A DNA stretch of 8,810 bases, taken from positions 1-8,810 of the forward strand of contig NZ_CALIJF010000361.1 of NCBI RefSeq assembly GCF_938018035.1, read 5' to 3'. Positions 1 to 6,812 of this stretch are shown here, piece by piece (the stretch's first letter is position 1; each line of letters begins with the position of its first letter). The notes under the pieces were generated by a model, which had not been told where the DNA came from, made no database searches, and saw only the letters and a program-made list of their open reading frames with translations. The DNA is from an uncultured Campylobacter sp. (GTDB lineage Bacteria > Campylobacterota > Campylobacteria > Campylobacterales > Campylobacteraceae). The position numbers and the translations under genes were made by a program.

Positions 1-726
1 GAGATCGAGACGAGCAATTTTACGCGGCTTGACCGCTGGATCCTAACGCGCGCGGCAAACGCCTTTGCGAGCGCGGAAGCGGCGTTTAGAAACTACGATT
101 TTTCAAAGGGCTTCAACGCCTTGCTAAATTTCTTAAGCGCCGATCTGAGCGGAATTTATCTTGATATCTGCAAAGACAGGCTCTACTGCGACGCACCGGA
201 CGAACCGCGCCGCAGAAGCGCGCAAAGCGCGATCGCGCTGATCACGCGAGCGCTGCTGCCTCTGATCGCGCCTACGCTAACCTACACGATTGACGAAGTA
301 ATGCAGTTTGCGCCGCGTATCATCAAAGAGGGCAAAGAAGACGTTTTCGATCTGACATATAAGCCGATAGAATTTGACGATTTTCTAGAATTCGACGAAA
401 TTTTAATCAAATCGAGAGAGAAATTTTTCGAGCTTATCGACGCGCTGAAAAAGGACAAGATCATCAAATCGACGCTTGAGCTGGTTTTGCAGACGAGCTC
501 GAACGAAATTTTATCAAACGACATCCTAGGCGTGGCGGATTGGTTCATGGTAAGCGACGTGGACACTCTGCAAAGCGAGGAGGCTCTGGCGGAGTTTAAG
601 ATAAACGACGAAATTTTCCGCCTCGTAAAATCATCGAAGCACAAATGCCCGAGATGCTGGAAATTTAACGCAAAAGAGCCTGATGAGCTCTGCCCGCGCT
701 GCGCGAAGGTCATGCATGCTCGCTAG
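1..726 (+). CDS. ileS: Isoleucyl-tRNA synthetase, C-terminal part (5' end outside window)
   Basis: The reading frame is open from base 1, so this is the last 241 residues of a class I synthetase that charges tRNA-Ile with isoleucine in the cytoplasm. The catalytic Rossmann and editing domains lie off the left edge. What is visible is the helical anticodon-binding domain, with the typical run LSGIYLDICKDRLYCD followed by an RRSAQ-type segment, and then the C-terminal zinc finger. Two CPRC pairs supply four zinc-ligand cysteines at fragment residues 216, 219, 231 and 234, as in bacterial IleRS of the zinc-containing type. The protein ends only a few residues after the last cysteine, which is normal. 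Its stop codon overlaps the next small ORF by 11 nt. A TTG at position 121 is internal and is not a real start. Confidence 0.96.
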   Translation, partial: EIETSNFTRLDRWILTRAANAFASAEAAFRNYDFSKGFNALLNFLSADLSGIYLDICKDRLYCDAPDEPRRRSAQSAIALITRALLPLIAPTLTYTIDEVMQFAPRIIKEGKEDVFDLTYKPIEFDDFLEFDEILIKSREKFFELIDALKKDKIIKSTLELVLQTSSNEILSNDILGVADWFMVSDVDTLQSEEALAEFKINDEIFRLVKSSKHKCPRCWKFNAKEPDELCPRCAKVMHAR

Positions 727-826
727 CCCCATAAGTCTCGGCTTCGTATTTTTTACGATCGCGCTGATCTGCGTAGCGACGGGCGTGGGGATCTATTTCG
801 TGAATAAATTTAAGGATGGCAGATGA
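716..826 (+). CDS. Small single-pass membrane protein, 36 aa, unknown function
   Basis: This short ORF bridges ileS and gatA. It starts with ATG inside the last codons of ileS, with AAGG at 706-709 placed 6 nt upstream, and its TGA overlaps the gatA ATG in an ATGA joint. The product has a short N-terminus, one hydrophobic segment of about 22 residues (roughly 6-29, including SLGFVFFTIALIC), and a basic tail (NKFKDGR). It should therefore be a one-span inner-membrane protein with its C-terminus inside. From memory, C. jejuni has a similarly tiny hypothetical gene (Cj1060c) in the same slot, which supports a real conserved gene. No function can be read from the sequence. The position alone gives no evidence that it works with IleRS or GatA. 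Confidence 0.75.
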   Translation: MLASPISLGFVFFTIALICVATGVGIYFVNKFKDGR

Positions 827-2181
827 TAAGTTTGAAAGAGGCTCTAAAGCTGAGCGCGGATGAAATTTCGGCGCTTAGAGCGGAGCTAAAGGATAAAATT
901 TTAAAAACCAAAGAGCTCGGCGCCTACGTCGAGCAGCTTACGGGTGAGGCTCTAAACGTCAGCGGCGAGGGCGTGCCGATCGCGATCAAAGATAACATTC
1001 AGGTAAAAGATTGGAGCGTCACCTCGGCGAGTAAAATTTTGCAAGGCTACGTTGCGCCATACGACGCGACAGTGATTAAAAAGCTACGGAAGCGCGGTTT
1101 GGCGCCGTTTGGGCGAACGAATATGGATGAGTTTGCGATGGGAAGCACGACCGAAAGCTCATTCTACGGCAAAACTCTAAATCCGACTGATCACTCGCGC
1201 GTACCCGGCGGCAGTAGCGGCGGAAGCGCGGCTGCCGTAGCGGCAAATATCGCCGTAGCCGCACTCGGAAGCGATACGGGCGGCTCGATCCGCCAGCCGG
1301 CGGCATTTTGCGGCTGCGTAGGCTTTAAGCCGAGTTATGGCAGGGTCAGCCGCTACGGGCTTGCGGCGTATTCGAGCAGCCTCGATCAGATAGGACCGAT
1401 CACGCGCAGCGTCGAGGACGCGGCGATTTTATACGACATCATCGTAGGCCGCGACGAGATGGACAGCACGAGCTACGCGGGCGCTTACGAAAGCACCGCG
1501 GATAAGCTAAACGCCGATCGCAAGCTTAAGATCGCCATTATAAAAAATTATATCGACGAGGCCTCGCAGCAGGTCAAAGAGGCTCTAAATTTAACTATAG
1601 AAAAGCTAAAATCATTCGGGCATGAGATCGTTTACCGCGATCTTTGCAGCTCCAAATACAACATCGCGACCTACTACATCATCGCAACCGCCGAGGCTAG
1701 CGCAAATTTAAGCCGCTACGACGGCGTGCGCTACGGAAACCGCGCGAAGGCTCTAAATTTAAAAGAGCTCTACGCCAACACCCGCGGCGAAGGATTTGGC
1801 GACGAGGTCAAAAGAAGAATGCTTCTAGGCACCTTCGTGCTAAGCAGCGGCTATTACGACGCGTATTACATCAAGGCACAGAAGGCAAGAGCCTTCATCA
1901 AAAGCGAATATGAGGAAATTTTAAAAGACGCCGATTTGATTTTTATGCCGATCGCGCCGGGCGTAGCGTATAAATTCGGCGAGCTTAGCGATCCGCTTCG
2001 CGCGTATCTTAGCGACATATACACGATCGGCGTAAATTTAGCGGGGCTTCCCGCAATCTCCGTGCCGGTAGCGAAAAACAAAGAGGCTCTTAATATCAGC
2101 GCGCAGCTTATCGGGCGCGCTTACGACGAACAAACGGTGCTGGACGGCGGCTTGAGTTTAGAAAAAATCGTGAAAGGATAA
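823..2181 (+). CDS. gatA: Glutamyl-tRNA(Gln)/aspartyl-tRNA(Asn) amidotransferase subunit A
   Basis: GatA is the glutaminase subunit of the GatCAB complex. It releases ammonia from glutamine, and GatB uses that ammonia to convert misacylated Glu-tRNA-Gln or Asp-tRNA-Asn to the correct form. At 452 aa it is full length. The amidase-signature Ser-cisSer-Lys triad is visible: Lys56 in VPIAIKDN, cis-Ser132 in VPGGSSGGSAAAVAA, and nucleophile Ser156 in DTGGSIRQP. The 24-residue spacing of the two serines is the family norm. The ATG at 823 is preceded by TAAGGA with 6 nt spacing and overlaps the preceding small ORF by 4 nt. gatB and gatC are not in the window, so they are presumably elsewhere, as is common in Campylobacterota. 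Epsilonproteobacteria generally rely on this indirect route for Gln-tRNA. Confidence 0.97.
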   Translation: MISLKEALKLSADEISALRAELKDKILKTKELGAYVEQLTGEALNVSGEGVPIAIKDNIQVKDWSVTSASKILQGYVAPYDATVIKKLRKRGLAPFGRTNMDEFAMGSTTESSFYGKTLNPTDHSRVPGGSSGGSAAAVAANIAVAALGSDTGGSIRQPAAFCGCVGFKPSYGRVSRYGLAAYSSSLDQIGPITRSVEDAAILYDIIVGRDEMDSTSYAGAYESTADKLNADRKLKIAIIKNYIDEASQQVKEALNLTIEKLKSFGHEIVYRDLCSSKYNIATYYIIATAEASANLSRYDGVRYGNRAKALNLKELYANTRGEGFGDEVKRRMLLGTFVLSSGYYDAYYIKAQKARAFIKSEYEEILKDADLIFMPIAPGVAYKFGELSDPLRAYLSDIYTIGVNLAGLPAISVPVAKNKEALNISAQLIGRAYDEQTVLDGGLSLEKIVKG

Positions 2182-2183
2182 GT

Positions 2184-3635
2184 ATGAAGATCGTCAAAAA
2201 GGCTCTGACCTTCGAGGATGTTTTGTTGGTACCGCAATACTCTGAAATTTTACCCAAAGAGGTCGATATCAGCACGAGTTTTACGAAAAATATCACGCTA
2301 AATACCCCTCTTGTGAGTGCTGCGATGGATACGGTCACCGAGTACCGCACCGCGATAATGATGGCGCGCCTCGGCGGCATCGGCGTAATCCATAAAAATA
2401 TGGACGAGGACTCCCAAGCCAAGATGGTTCGCCGTGTAAAAAAGAGCGAAAGCGGCGTCATTATCGACCCTATCTCGATCAAGGCGGACGCCACGATCAA
2501 AGACGCTCTCGATCTGATGAGCGAGTACCATATTAGCGGCATTCCCGTTATCGACGATAACGGCGTGCTGATTGGGATTTTAACCAATCGCGATCTGCGC
2601 TTTGAAACCGACACCGCCGCGCTTGTGGGCGAGAAGATGACCAAGGCTCCGCTAATTACCGCTCCAAAGGGCTGCACGCTTGATGATGCAGAGAAAATTT
2701 TTAGAAACAATAAGGTAGAAAAGCTTCCGATAATCGACGCAAACGGCCACTTAGAGGGGCTTATTACGATCAAAGACCTTAAAAAGCGTATCGAATATCC
2801 AAACGCTAATAAAGACAAATTCGGACGCCTTCGCGTCGCCGCAGCAATCAGCGTAGGCCATCTGCAAAGAGCCGAAGCTCTCGTCAAAGCGGGCGCAGAT
2901 GCGCTTGTGATGGACTCTGCGCACGGACACTCCAAAGGCATTATCGACACGCTTAAGGAGCTAAAGCGAAATTTTGACGTGGACGTAGTGGTCGGAAACG
3001 TCGCAAACCCCGCCAGCATAAAAGATATCGCAAACGCGGGAGCAGACGCGATTAAAGTAGGCATTGGCCCTGGCTCGATCTGCACTACGCGCATCGTAGC
3101 TGGCGTGGGCGTGCCGCAATTTACCGCGATCAACGATTGCGCGATCGAGGCGGCTAAATTTGGAATTCCGATCATCGCAGACGGCGGCATCAAATACTCG
3201 GGCGACATCGCCAAAGCCCTAGCCGCGGGCGCAAGCTCGGTGATGATGGGAAGCTTGCTCGCAGGCTGCTACGAAACCCCGGGCGAACTCATTACGTTTC
3301 AGGGCCGCCAGTACAAGACCTACCGCGGCATGGGCTCTTTGGCAGCGATGCAAAAGGGAAGCTCGGATCGCTACTTTCAAGACGGCACCGCAAAAGAAAA
3401 GCTCGTGCCCGAGGGCGTCGAGGGGCGCGTACCTTACGCAGGCATGCTAAAAGACGTAATCTTTCAGCTGCTAGGCGGCTTGCGAAGCTCGATGGGATAC
3501 TGCGGCAGCAAGGATATCGCGACCTTTCAGCAAAAGGCGGAATTCGTCGAGATCACGAGCGCAGGTCTTAAAGAAAGCCACGTCCACGACGTCATCATCA
3601 CGCAGGAAGCGCCGAATTACCGAGTAAATCAGTGA
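2184..3635 (+). CDS. guaB: Inosine-5'-monophosphate dehydrogenase
   Basis: IMPDH oxidises IMP to XMP with NAD+, the committed step to GMP, in the cytosol as a tetramer. The 483-aa product has the full layout: an N-terminal barrel part opening with ALTFEDVLLVPQYS, a Bateman module of two CBS domains at about residues 91-145 and 150-205, then the rest of the TIM barrel. The catalytic loop GPGSICTTR carries Cys300. The mobile flap (GMGSLAAMQKGSSDRY) and the EGVEGRVPY segment with catalytic Arg415 are present. The ATG lies 2 nt after the gatA stop, with its Shine-Dalgarno AAAGGAT inside the gatA end. Its TGA overlaps the GTG of metX by 4 nt. Nothing is missing compared with the bacterial family. 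Confidence 0.97.
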   Translation: MKIVKKALTFEDVLLVPQYSEILPKEVDISTSFTKNITLNTPLVSAAMDTVTEYRTAIMMARLGGIGVIHKNMDEDSQAKMVRRVKKSESGVIIDPISIKADATIKDALDLMSEYHISGIPVIDDNGVLIGILTNRDLRFETDTAALVGEKMTKAPLITAPKGCTLDDAEKIFRNNKVEKLPIIDANGHLEGLITIKDLKKRIEYPNANKDKFGRLRVAAAISVGHLQRAEALVKAGADALVMDSAHGHSKGIIDTLKELKRNFDVDVVVGNVANPASIKDIANAGADAIKVGIGPGSICTTRIVAGVGVPQFTAINDCAIEAAKFGIPIIADGGIKYSGDIAKALAAGASSVMMGSLLAGCYETPGELITFQGRQYKTYRGMGSLAAMQKGSSDRYFQDGTAKEKLVPEGVEGRVPYAGMLKDVIFQLLGGLRSSMGYCGSKDIATFQQKAEFVEITSAGLKESHVHDVIITQEAPNYRVNQ

Positions 3636-4738
3636 TCCTTCAAAGCAAAATTCAAAATTTCGACGAGCCGCTCTATCTGGAGAGCGGCCGCGTCTTTTCC
3701 AACTTCAAGCTCGCCTATGAAACCTACGGCGAGCTAAATCCGGACAAATCCAACGTCATCGTCATCTGCCACGCCCTAACGGGCTCCGCGCACGCCGCAG
3801 GACTTTACGAGGGCGACGTTAAACCCGGCTGGTGGGACGGGCTCATCGGCGATCATAAAGCGGTCGATACGACAAAATTTTTCGTCATCTGCATAAATAT
3901 CCTAGCTTCGCCTTTCGGCTCCACCTGCCCGCTCGACGTCGATGAAAGCAGCGGTCGCGAGTACCGCTTGCGCTTTCCCGTAGTGGTCGTCTCGGACGTC
4001 GTGCGCGCGCAGATGATGCTTTTAAAGCGCCTAGGTATTTCGCGCGCCCGCGCCGTTATCGGCGGCAGCCTAGGCGGCATGCAGGCGCTGTGCTATGCGA
4101 TCGAATATCCGGAATTTGCGGATGAAATTTTCGTACTCGCAAGCACTTACGCCACGCAGCCTTGGGCGATCGCGTTTAATAAGATCGCGACCGAGGCCAT
4201 ATTGCGCGATCCAAATTTCAAAAACGGCAACTACGATAAAAATCTGATCGCCGAGCGCGGACTTGATGGCATGGCTGTGGGGCGCATGGCGGGGCATATA
4301 AGTTTTTTAAGCCCAAGCTCGATGCAGGATAAATTCGGGCGCAACTACGTCGAAACCGACGGTCTTTACGAGATCAACGGACGCTTTCAGGTGGATCGCT
4401 ACCTTGAATACAACGGCGAAAATTTCGCGCGCAGGTTCGATCCGCTGTGCTATCTTTACATCGCCAAGATGATGAATATATTTGATTGCACGCGCCACTA
4501 CGGCAATCTCAAAAACGCCTGCGCGCAGATCAGATCGCGCCTGCACCTCATCTCTTTCAAAGGCGACGTGCTCTTTCCGCCGGGGCTGATGAAAGAAATT
4601 TACGATGCGATGAGCGATCTGGGTAAAAAGGATCGCACGAGCTACGCGCAGATCGACAGCGACTACGGACACGACGCGTTTTTGGTCGAGATAGAAAAAT
4701 TTGATTACATCATAAAAAGGATTTTGGATGAGTTTTGA
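3632..4738 (+). CDS. metX: Homoserine O-acyltransferase of the MetX alpha/beta-hydrolase type
   Basis: MetX acylates homoserine, normally with acetyl-CoA, for sulfhydrylation toward methionine. The 368-aa product is a full-length alpha/beta hydrolase. The family hallmarks include LAYETYGELN, CHALTGSAHAAG and PGWWDGLIG near the N-terminus. The triad is nucleophile Ser146 in GGSLGGMQAL, Asp312 in SFKGDVLFPP and His347 in DYGHDAFLVE. The loop that usually reads like GGCxGSTGP is here NILASPFGSTCPLD, a clear variant next to the active site. Acetyl versus succinyl specificity cannot be settled by eye. The start is GTG in a GTGA overlap with guaB and has only a weak ribosome site, so it is probably translationally coupled. 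The 3' end overlaps xseB by 11 nt. C. jejuni, as I recall, lacks this gene here and uses a MetA-type enzyme. Confidence 0.93.
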   Translation: MILQSKIQNFDEPLYLESGRVFSNFKLAYETYGELNPDKSNVIVICHALTGSAHAAGLYEGDVKPGWWDGLIGDHKAVDTTKFFVICINILASPFGSTCPLDVDESSGREYRLRFPVVVVSDVVRAQMMLLKRLGISRARAVIGGSLGGMQALCYAIEYPEFADEIFVLASTYATQPWAIAFNKIATEAILRDPNFKNGNYDKNLIAERGLDGMAVGRMAGHISFLSPSSMQDKFGRNYVETDGLYEINGRFQVDRYLEYNGENFARRFDPLCYLYIAKMMNIFDCTRHYGNLKNACAQIRSRLHLISFKGDVLFPPGLMKEIYDAMSDLGKKDRTSYAQIDSDYGHDAFLVEIEKFDYIIKRILDEF

Positions 4739-4913
4739 AGAAAAAATGGAGAAGATTAACGCGCTTTTAAAAAGCCTAAACGACAAGGATCTAAGCCTAG
4801 AAGAGAGCGTGAAGCTGTATAAACAGGGCGTCGCGCTGCTAAAAGAGGCGAAGGAAATTTTAGAAAACGCCAAACTCGAGGTTGCCGAAATAAACGCACC
4901 CGAGCAGGCTTAG
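4728..4913 (+). CDS. xseB: Exodeoxyribonuclease VII small subunit
   Basis: XseB binds the XseA catalytic subunit to form exonuclease VII, a single-strand-specific exonuclease that acts in both directions. The 61-aa product is two helices, as expected: SFEEKMEKINALLKSL, then LSLEESVKLYKQGVALLKEA, with the family pattern of a LSLEES-type turn followed by a Y/G/LL coiled helix. The length is slightly under the common 70-85 aa because the tail is short. The ATG lies within the last codons of metX, giving an 11-nt overlap, with AAAAAGGATTTT upstream. In C. jejuni a short coiled-coil protein occupies the same position between guaB and the hydrolase gene. xseA is not in this window. Confidence 0.88.
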   Translation: MSFEEKMEKINALLKSLNDKDLSLEESVKLYKQGVALLKEAKEILENAKLEVAEINAPEQA

Positions 4914-4917
4914 GAGG
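4912..4917 (+). promoter_or_regulatory. Strong Shine-Dalgarno for the nitrilase-family gene
   Basis: AGGAGG, a perfect anti-16S match, overlaps the xseB stop codon and stands 5 nt before the ATG at 4923. It fixes that start and is the strongest ribosome site in the plus-strand gene string. Confidence 0.8.
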
Positions 4918-4922
4918 CGACG

Positions 4923-6089
4923 ATGATAAACGTATGCGTTTTGCAACTACCGACGCTTTCGATGAGCGAAAATCGGATCGATTACTATATGAAGGTCGCC
5001 AAAGACAACGGCGCGCGGATCGTGCTGCTGGGCGAATATGAGCTAAATTCCTTCTTTAGCGAGCTTAAAAAGATGCCCCGCTCCATCGCCTGCGAACAGA
5101 GCGAGCACAAGCAAGAGCTGATGGCGCGGCTGGCCGCCAAATACGACCTGCATATTGTAGCGCCTATAATCAGAGCCGCTAGCGGCGCAATTTTGAGGCA
5201 GGCGGGCATTTTCGGCGGCGCGACTCAAAAGAGCTTGGGCGGTGGTGAAAATTCCGCAAGCCTTAAAAGCGAGCAGGGCTGCAAGGGCGAGCCAAATTCT
5301 AAGAGCGCTTTAAATTCCAAGAGCAATTTAAATTCCAACGATGGTTCAAATTCTAAAGGCACTTTAAATTCCAAAAACGAGCAGAATTGCAAAGGCGGCT
5401 TAAATTCCTGCGGCGCAAAATCTTTAAATTTCAAAGCCTTAAATTTAAAAAGCGCCTCCGAAGTCCCAAACGCTTTAAATTCCGAAGAAAACCAAAAAGG
5501 CGCGAGCGAAGAGGAGATCTTTTGCGCGAGCGAAAACGAGCCCATCTGGGTGAAATCCTGCGCGAAATTTTCGCCCTCGGAGGTGAAATTTTACGATCAA
5601 AATATCCTGATGGACTATCCGCACTGGAACGAAGAGGGTTTTTTCGCCAACCGCAAAAGCCGCAAAATCGGTAAAATTTCGCCGATGATCTTTAGCGAAG
5701 GCGGCGTGAAATTCGGCGTCTGCTTCGGCTACGAGGCGCATTTTGATGTATTTTGGCGCTATTTTATGCAGAAAAACGTCGGTTGCGTGCTCGTGCCGTG
5801 CGCTTCGACCTTCGAAAGCGGCGGGCGCTGGCGCGAGCTTTTGAAGATGCGCGCGTTTACGAACTCGCTCTACGTCATCCGCGCCAACCGCATCGGCGAG
5901 GCGAAATTCGGAGGGGAGGAGTTTAATTTCTACGGCGAGAGCTTCGTCGTAACCCCCGGCGGCGAGATCGCAAACGAGCTGAAAAACGAAGAGGGCGTGC
6001 TGATGTGCGAAGTGGACGCGGACGAGATCGCTGCGGCGCGCGGGCTGTGGAAATTCCGCAAGAATCTAGTCAGCAGGGGGCTTTTATGA
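4923..6089 (+). CDS. Carbon-nitrogen hydrolase (nitrilase superfamily) with low-complexity repeat insert
   Basis: This is a nitrilase-superfamily amidase of unknown substrate, 388 aa where relatives usually have 260-300. Visible family marks are the catalytic Glu38 region (ARIVLLGEYELNSFF), nucleophile Cys267 in GVCFGYEAHFDVFWR, the RWRELLKMRAFTNSLYVIRANRIG segment and FYGESFVVTPGGEI. The excess length is an insert at about residues 100-205. It is rich in Asn, Ser, Lys and Gly, and its core is a hexapeptide array (consensus N-S-K-x-x-L) encoded by an 18-bp DNA repeat. The insert sits between the strand ending LHIVAPIIRA and the block FYDQNILMDYPHWNE. The latter aligns by eye with the YRKxHL lysine motif, but the lysine position is Gln226; the nearest lysine is Lys222. 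The gene overlaps the ThiF-like gene by ATGA. A Campylobacter relative (Cj1056c) shares the position after xseB. Confidence 0.88.
   Translation: MINVCVLQLPTLSMSENRIDYYMKVAKDNGARIVLLGEYELNSFFSELKKMPRSIACEQSEHKQELMARLAAKYDLHIVAPIIRAASGAILRQAGIFGGATQKSLGGGENSASLKSEQGCKGEPNSKSALNSKSNLNSNDGSNSKGTLNSKNEQNCKGGLNSCGAKSLNFKALNLKSASEVPNALNSEENQKGASEEEIFCASENEPIWVKSCAKFSPSEVKFYDQNILMDYPHWNEEGFFANRKSRKIGKISPMIFSEGGVKFGVCFGYEAHFDVFWRYFMQKNVGCVLVPCASTFESGGRWRELLKMRAFTNSLYVIRANRIGEAKFGGEEFNFYGESFVVTPGGEIANELKNEEGVLMCEVDADEIAAARGLWKFRKNLVSRGLL
5294..5419 (+). repeat. 18-bp in-frame tandem repeat array, seven units, within the hydrolase gene
   Basis: Seven consecutive units begin at 5294, 5312, 5330, 5348, 5366, 5384 and 5402, exactly 18 bp apart, each opening with AAATTC or a one- to two-base variant of it. 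The approximate consensus is AAATTCYAARRGCRNTTT. Each unit encodes six residues of the type N-S-K-x-x-L (NSKSAL, NSKSNL, NSNDGS, NSKGTL, NSKNEQ, NCKGGL, NSCGAK). Decayed units follow at 5426, 5441 and 5477, and an outlying NSASL occurs near 5249. The units differ at several bases, so the array is aged or selected rather than freshly expanded. Confidence 0.9.
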
Positions 6090-6751
6090 ACTACTTTCAC
6101 AGACAGATCCAGCTTTGGGGCGAGCAGACGCAGCGCGCGCTTGCGGATAAACGCATCCTGATCATCGGCGCGGGCGGGCTTGGAAGCAGCCTTTCTTACG
6201 CTCTGGGTGCAAGCGGCATCGGGCGGATCAGCGTCGTGGATTTCGACACGGTGGCGCTTCACAACATCCACAGGCAAATTTTATTCACGCTCGAAGACGA
6301 GGGCAAATTTAAAGCGGATGTTTTCAAAAGCCGCGCGGAAAGCCGCTACGACGGCGTGAGCGTAGAGGTGTATAAGAGTCGCGCGGAGGAATTTTTCGCT
6401 AGCGCGACCGCCTCGGGCGAGAAATTTGATCTCATTTTGGATGCGACCGATAATCTCGCCACGCGCGCGCAGATTGATGCGTTTGCTAAGCAAATAGGCG
6501 TGCCGTGGGTGTTCGCGTCGGTGGACAGCTGGCAGTGCCAAGTCTGCTTCGTGCAGAATGCGGATTTTAAATTTTTCCCGAGCCTAAACGCGACACCTGC
6601 GGGCATAACGGCTGCGATCGTGATGTTTGCAGCGAGCTTTGAGGCAAACCTCGCTCTGCGTTATCTGGCGGGGCTTGAGGTCGAAAAAGACCTACTTTAC
6701 TACGCGAACTTTTTTGGCGGCGAGCTGGAAGTTAGGAAGATAAAATTGTAG
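6086..6751 (+). CDS. ThiF/MoeB/HesA-family adenylyltransferase (E1-like)
   Basis: The product is a 221-aa E1-like enzyme that should adenylate the C-terminus of a small carrier protein or another acid. It opens with the E1-type RQIQLWGEQTQ, then has the nucleotide loop GAGGLG at residues 28-33, VVDFDTVALHNIHRQ with Asp52/54, Asn60, Arg63 and Gln64, Lys77, and LDATDN with Asp122. So the ATP site is intact. MoeB and ThiF normally carry two CxxC pairs for zinc. Here only QCQVC (Cys151, Cys154) is present and there are no cysteines after it. The ATG at 6086 is chosen because it makes an ATGA overlap with the hydrolase stop and matches where E1 homology begins. An earlier GTG at 6005 would only read through hydrolase codons. 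It may be the thiamine ThiF, but no other thi gene is nearby, so no symbol is given. Confidence 0.88.
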   Translation: MNYFHRQIQLWGEQTQRALADKRILIIGAGGLGSSLSYALGASGIGRISVVDFDTVALHNIHRQILFTLEDEGKFKADVFKSRAESRYDGVSVEVYKSRAEEFFASATASGEKFDLILDATDNLATRAQIDAFAKQIGVPWVFASVDSWQCQVCFVQNADFKFFPSLNATPAGITAAIVMFAASFEANLALRYLAGLEVEKDLLYYANFFGGELEVRKIKL

Positions 6752-6755
6752 TTTT

Positions 6756-6787
6756 AGCTCGGGCTAGTTTAAATTTAAGCCCGAGCT
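6756..6787. terminator. Stem-loop between convergent genes, probable bidirectional terminator
   Basis: AGCTCGGGCT (6756-6765) and AGCCCGAGCT (6778-6787) are perfect 10-bp inverted repeats around a 12-nt AT loop, starting 5 nt after the ThiF-like stop. It lies between genes that converge. Neither side has a proper T tract: the plus side continues TGCGAG, and four T's stand before the stem. Termination is therefore inferred from position and stem strength rather than from a classical intrinsic signal. Confidence 0.55.
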
Positions 6788-6812
6788 TGCGAGTTGACTT
6801 TATATCAAAAAG

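Noticed and set aside
2108..3214. Long minus-strand ORF of 368 codons opposite gatA end and guaB
   Set aside because: It lies antisense to a clearly conserved IMP dehydrogenase, its translation is a low-complexity Ser/Ile/Arg-rich mix, and it has no family motifs. It is a shadow frame created by the codon bias.
4307..4873. Minus-strand ORF of 188 codons opposite metX and xseB
   Set aside because: It spans two well-supported plus-strand genes, shows no domain and no plausible start context.
5294..5419. Regular repeats considered as a CRISPR array
   Set aside because: Units are contiguous 18-bp tandems with no unique spacers, imperfect copies, and lie in frame inside a coding sequence. No cas genes are present.
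5225..5545. Minus-strand ORF with apparent EFK/LEF repeats
   Set aside because: Its repeats are only the reverse reading of the 18-bp array in the hydrolase gene; the plus frame has flanking nitrilase homology.
5387..5674. Plus-strand 95-codon ORF rich in Arg and Lys
   Set aside because: It is an alternative frame through the repeat insert and the following hydrolase codons, without recognisable features.
6005..6085. Earlier GTG start for the ThiF-like gene
   Set aside because: The extra 27 residues read hydrolase codons out of frame, lack E1 homology, and the ATG at 6086 forms an ATGA overlap exactly where homology begins.
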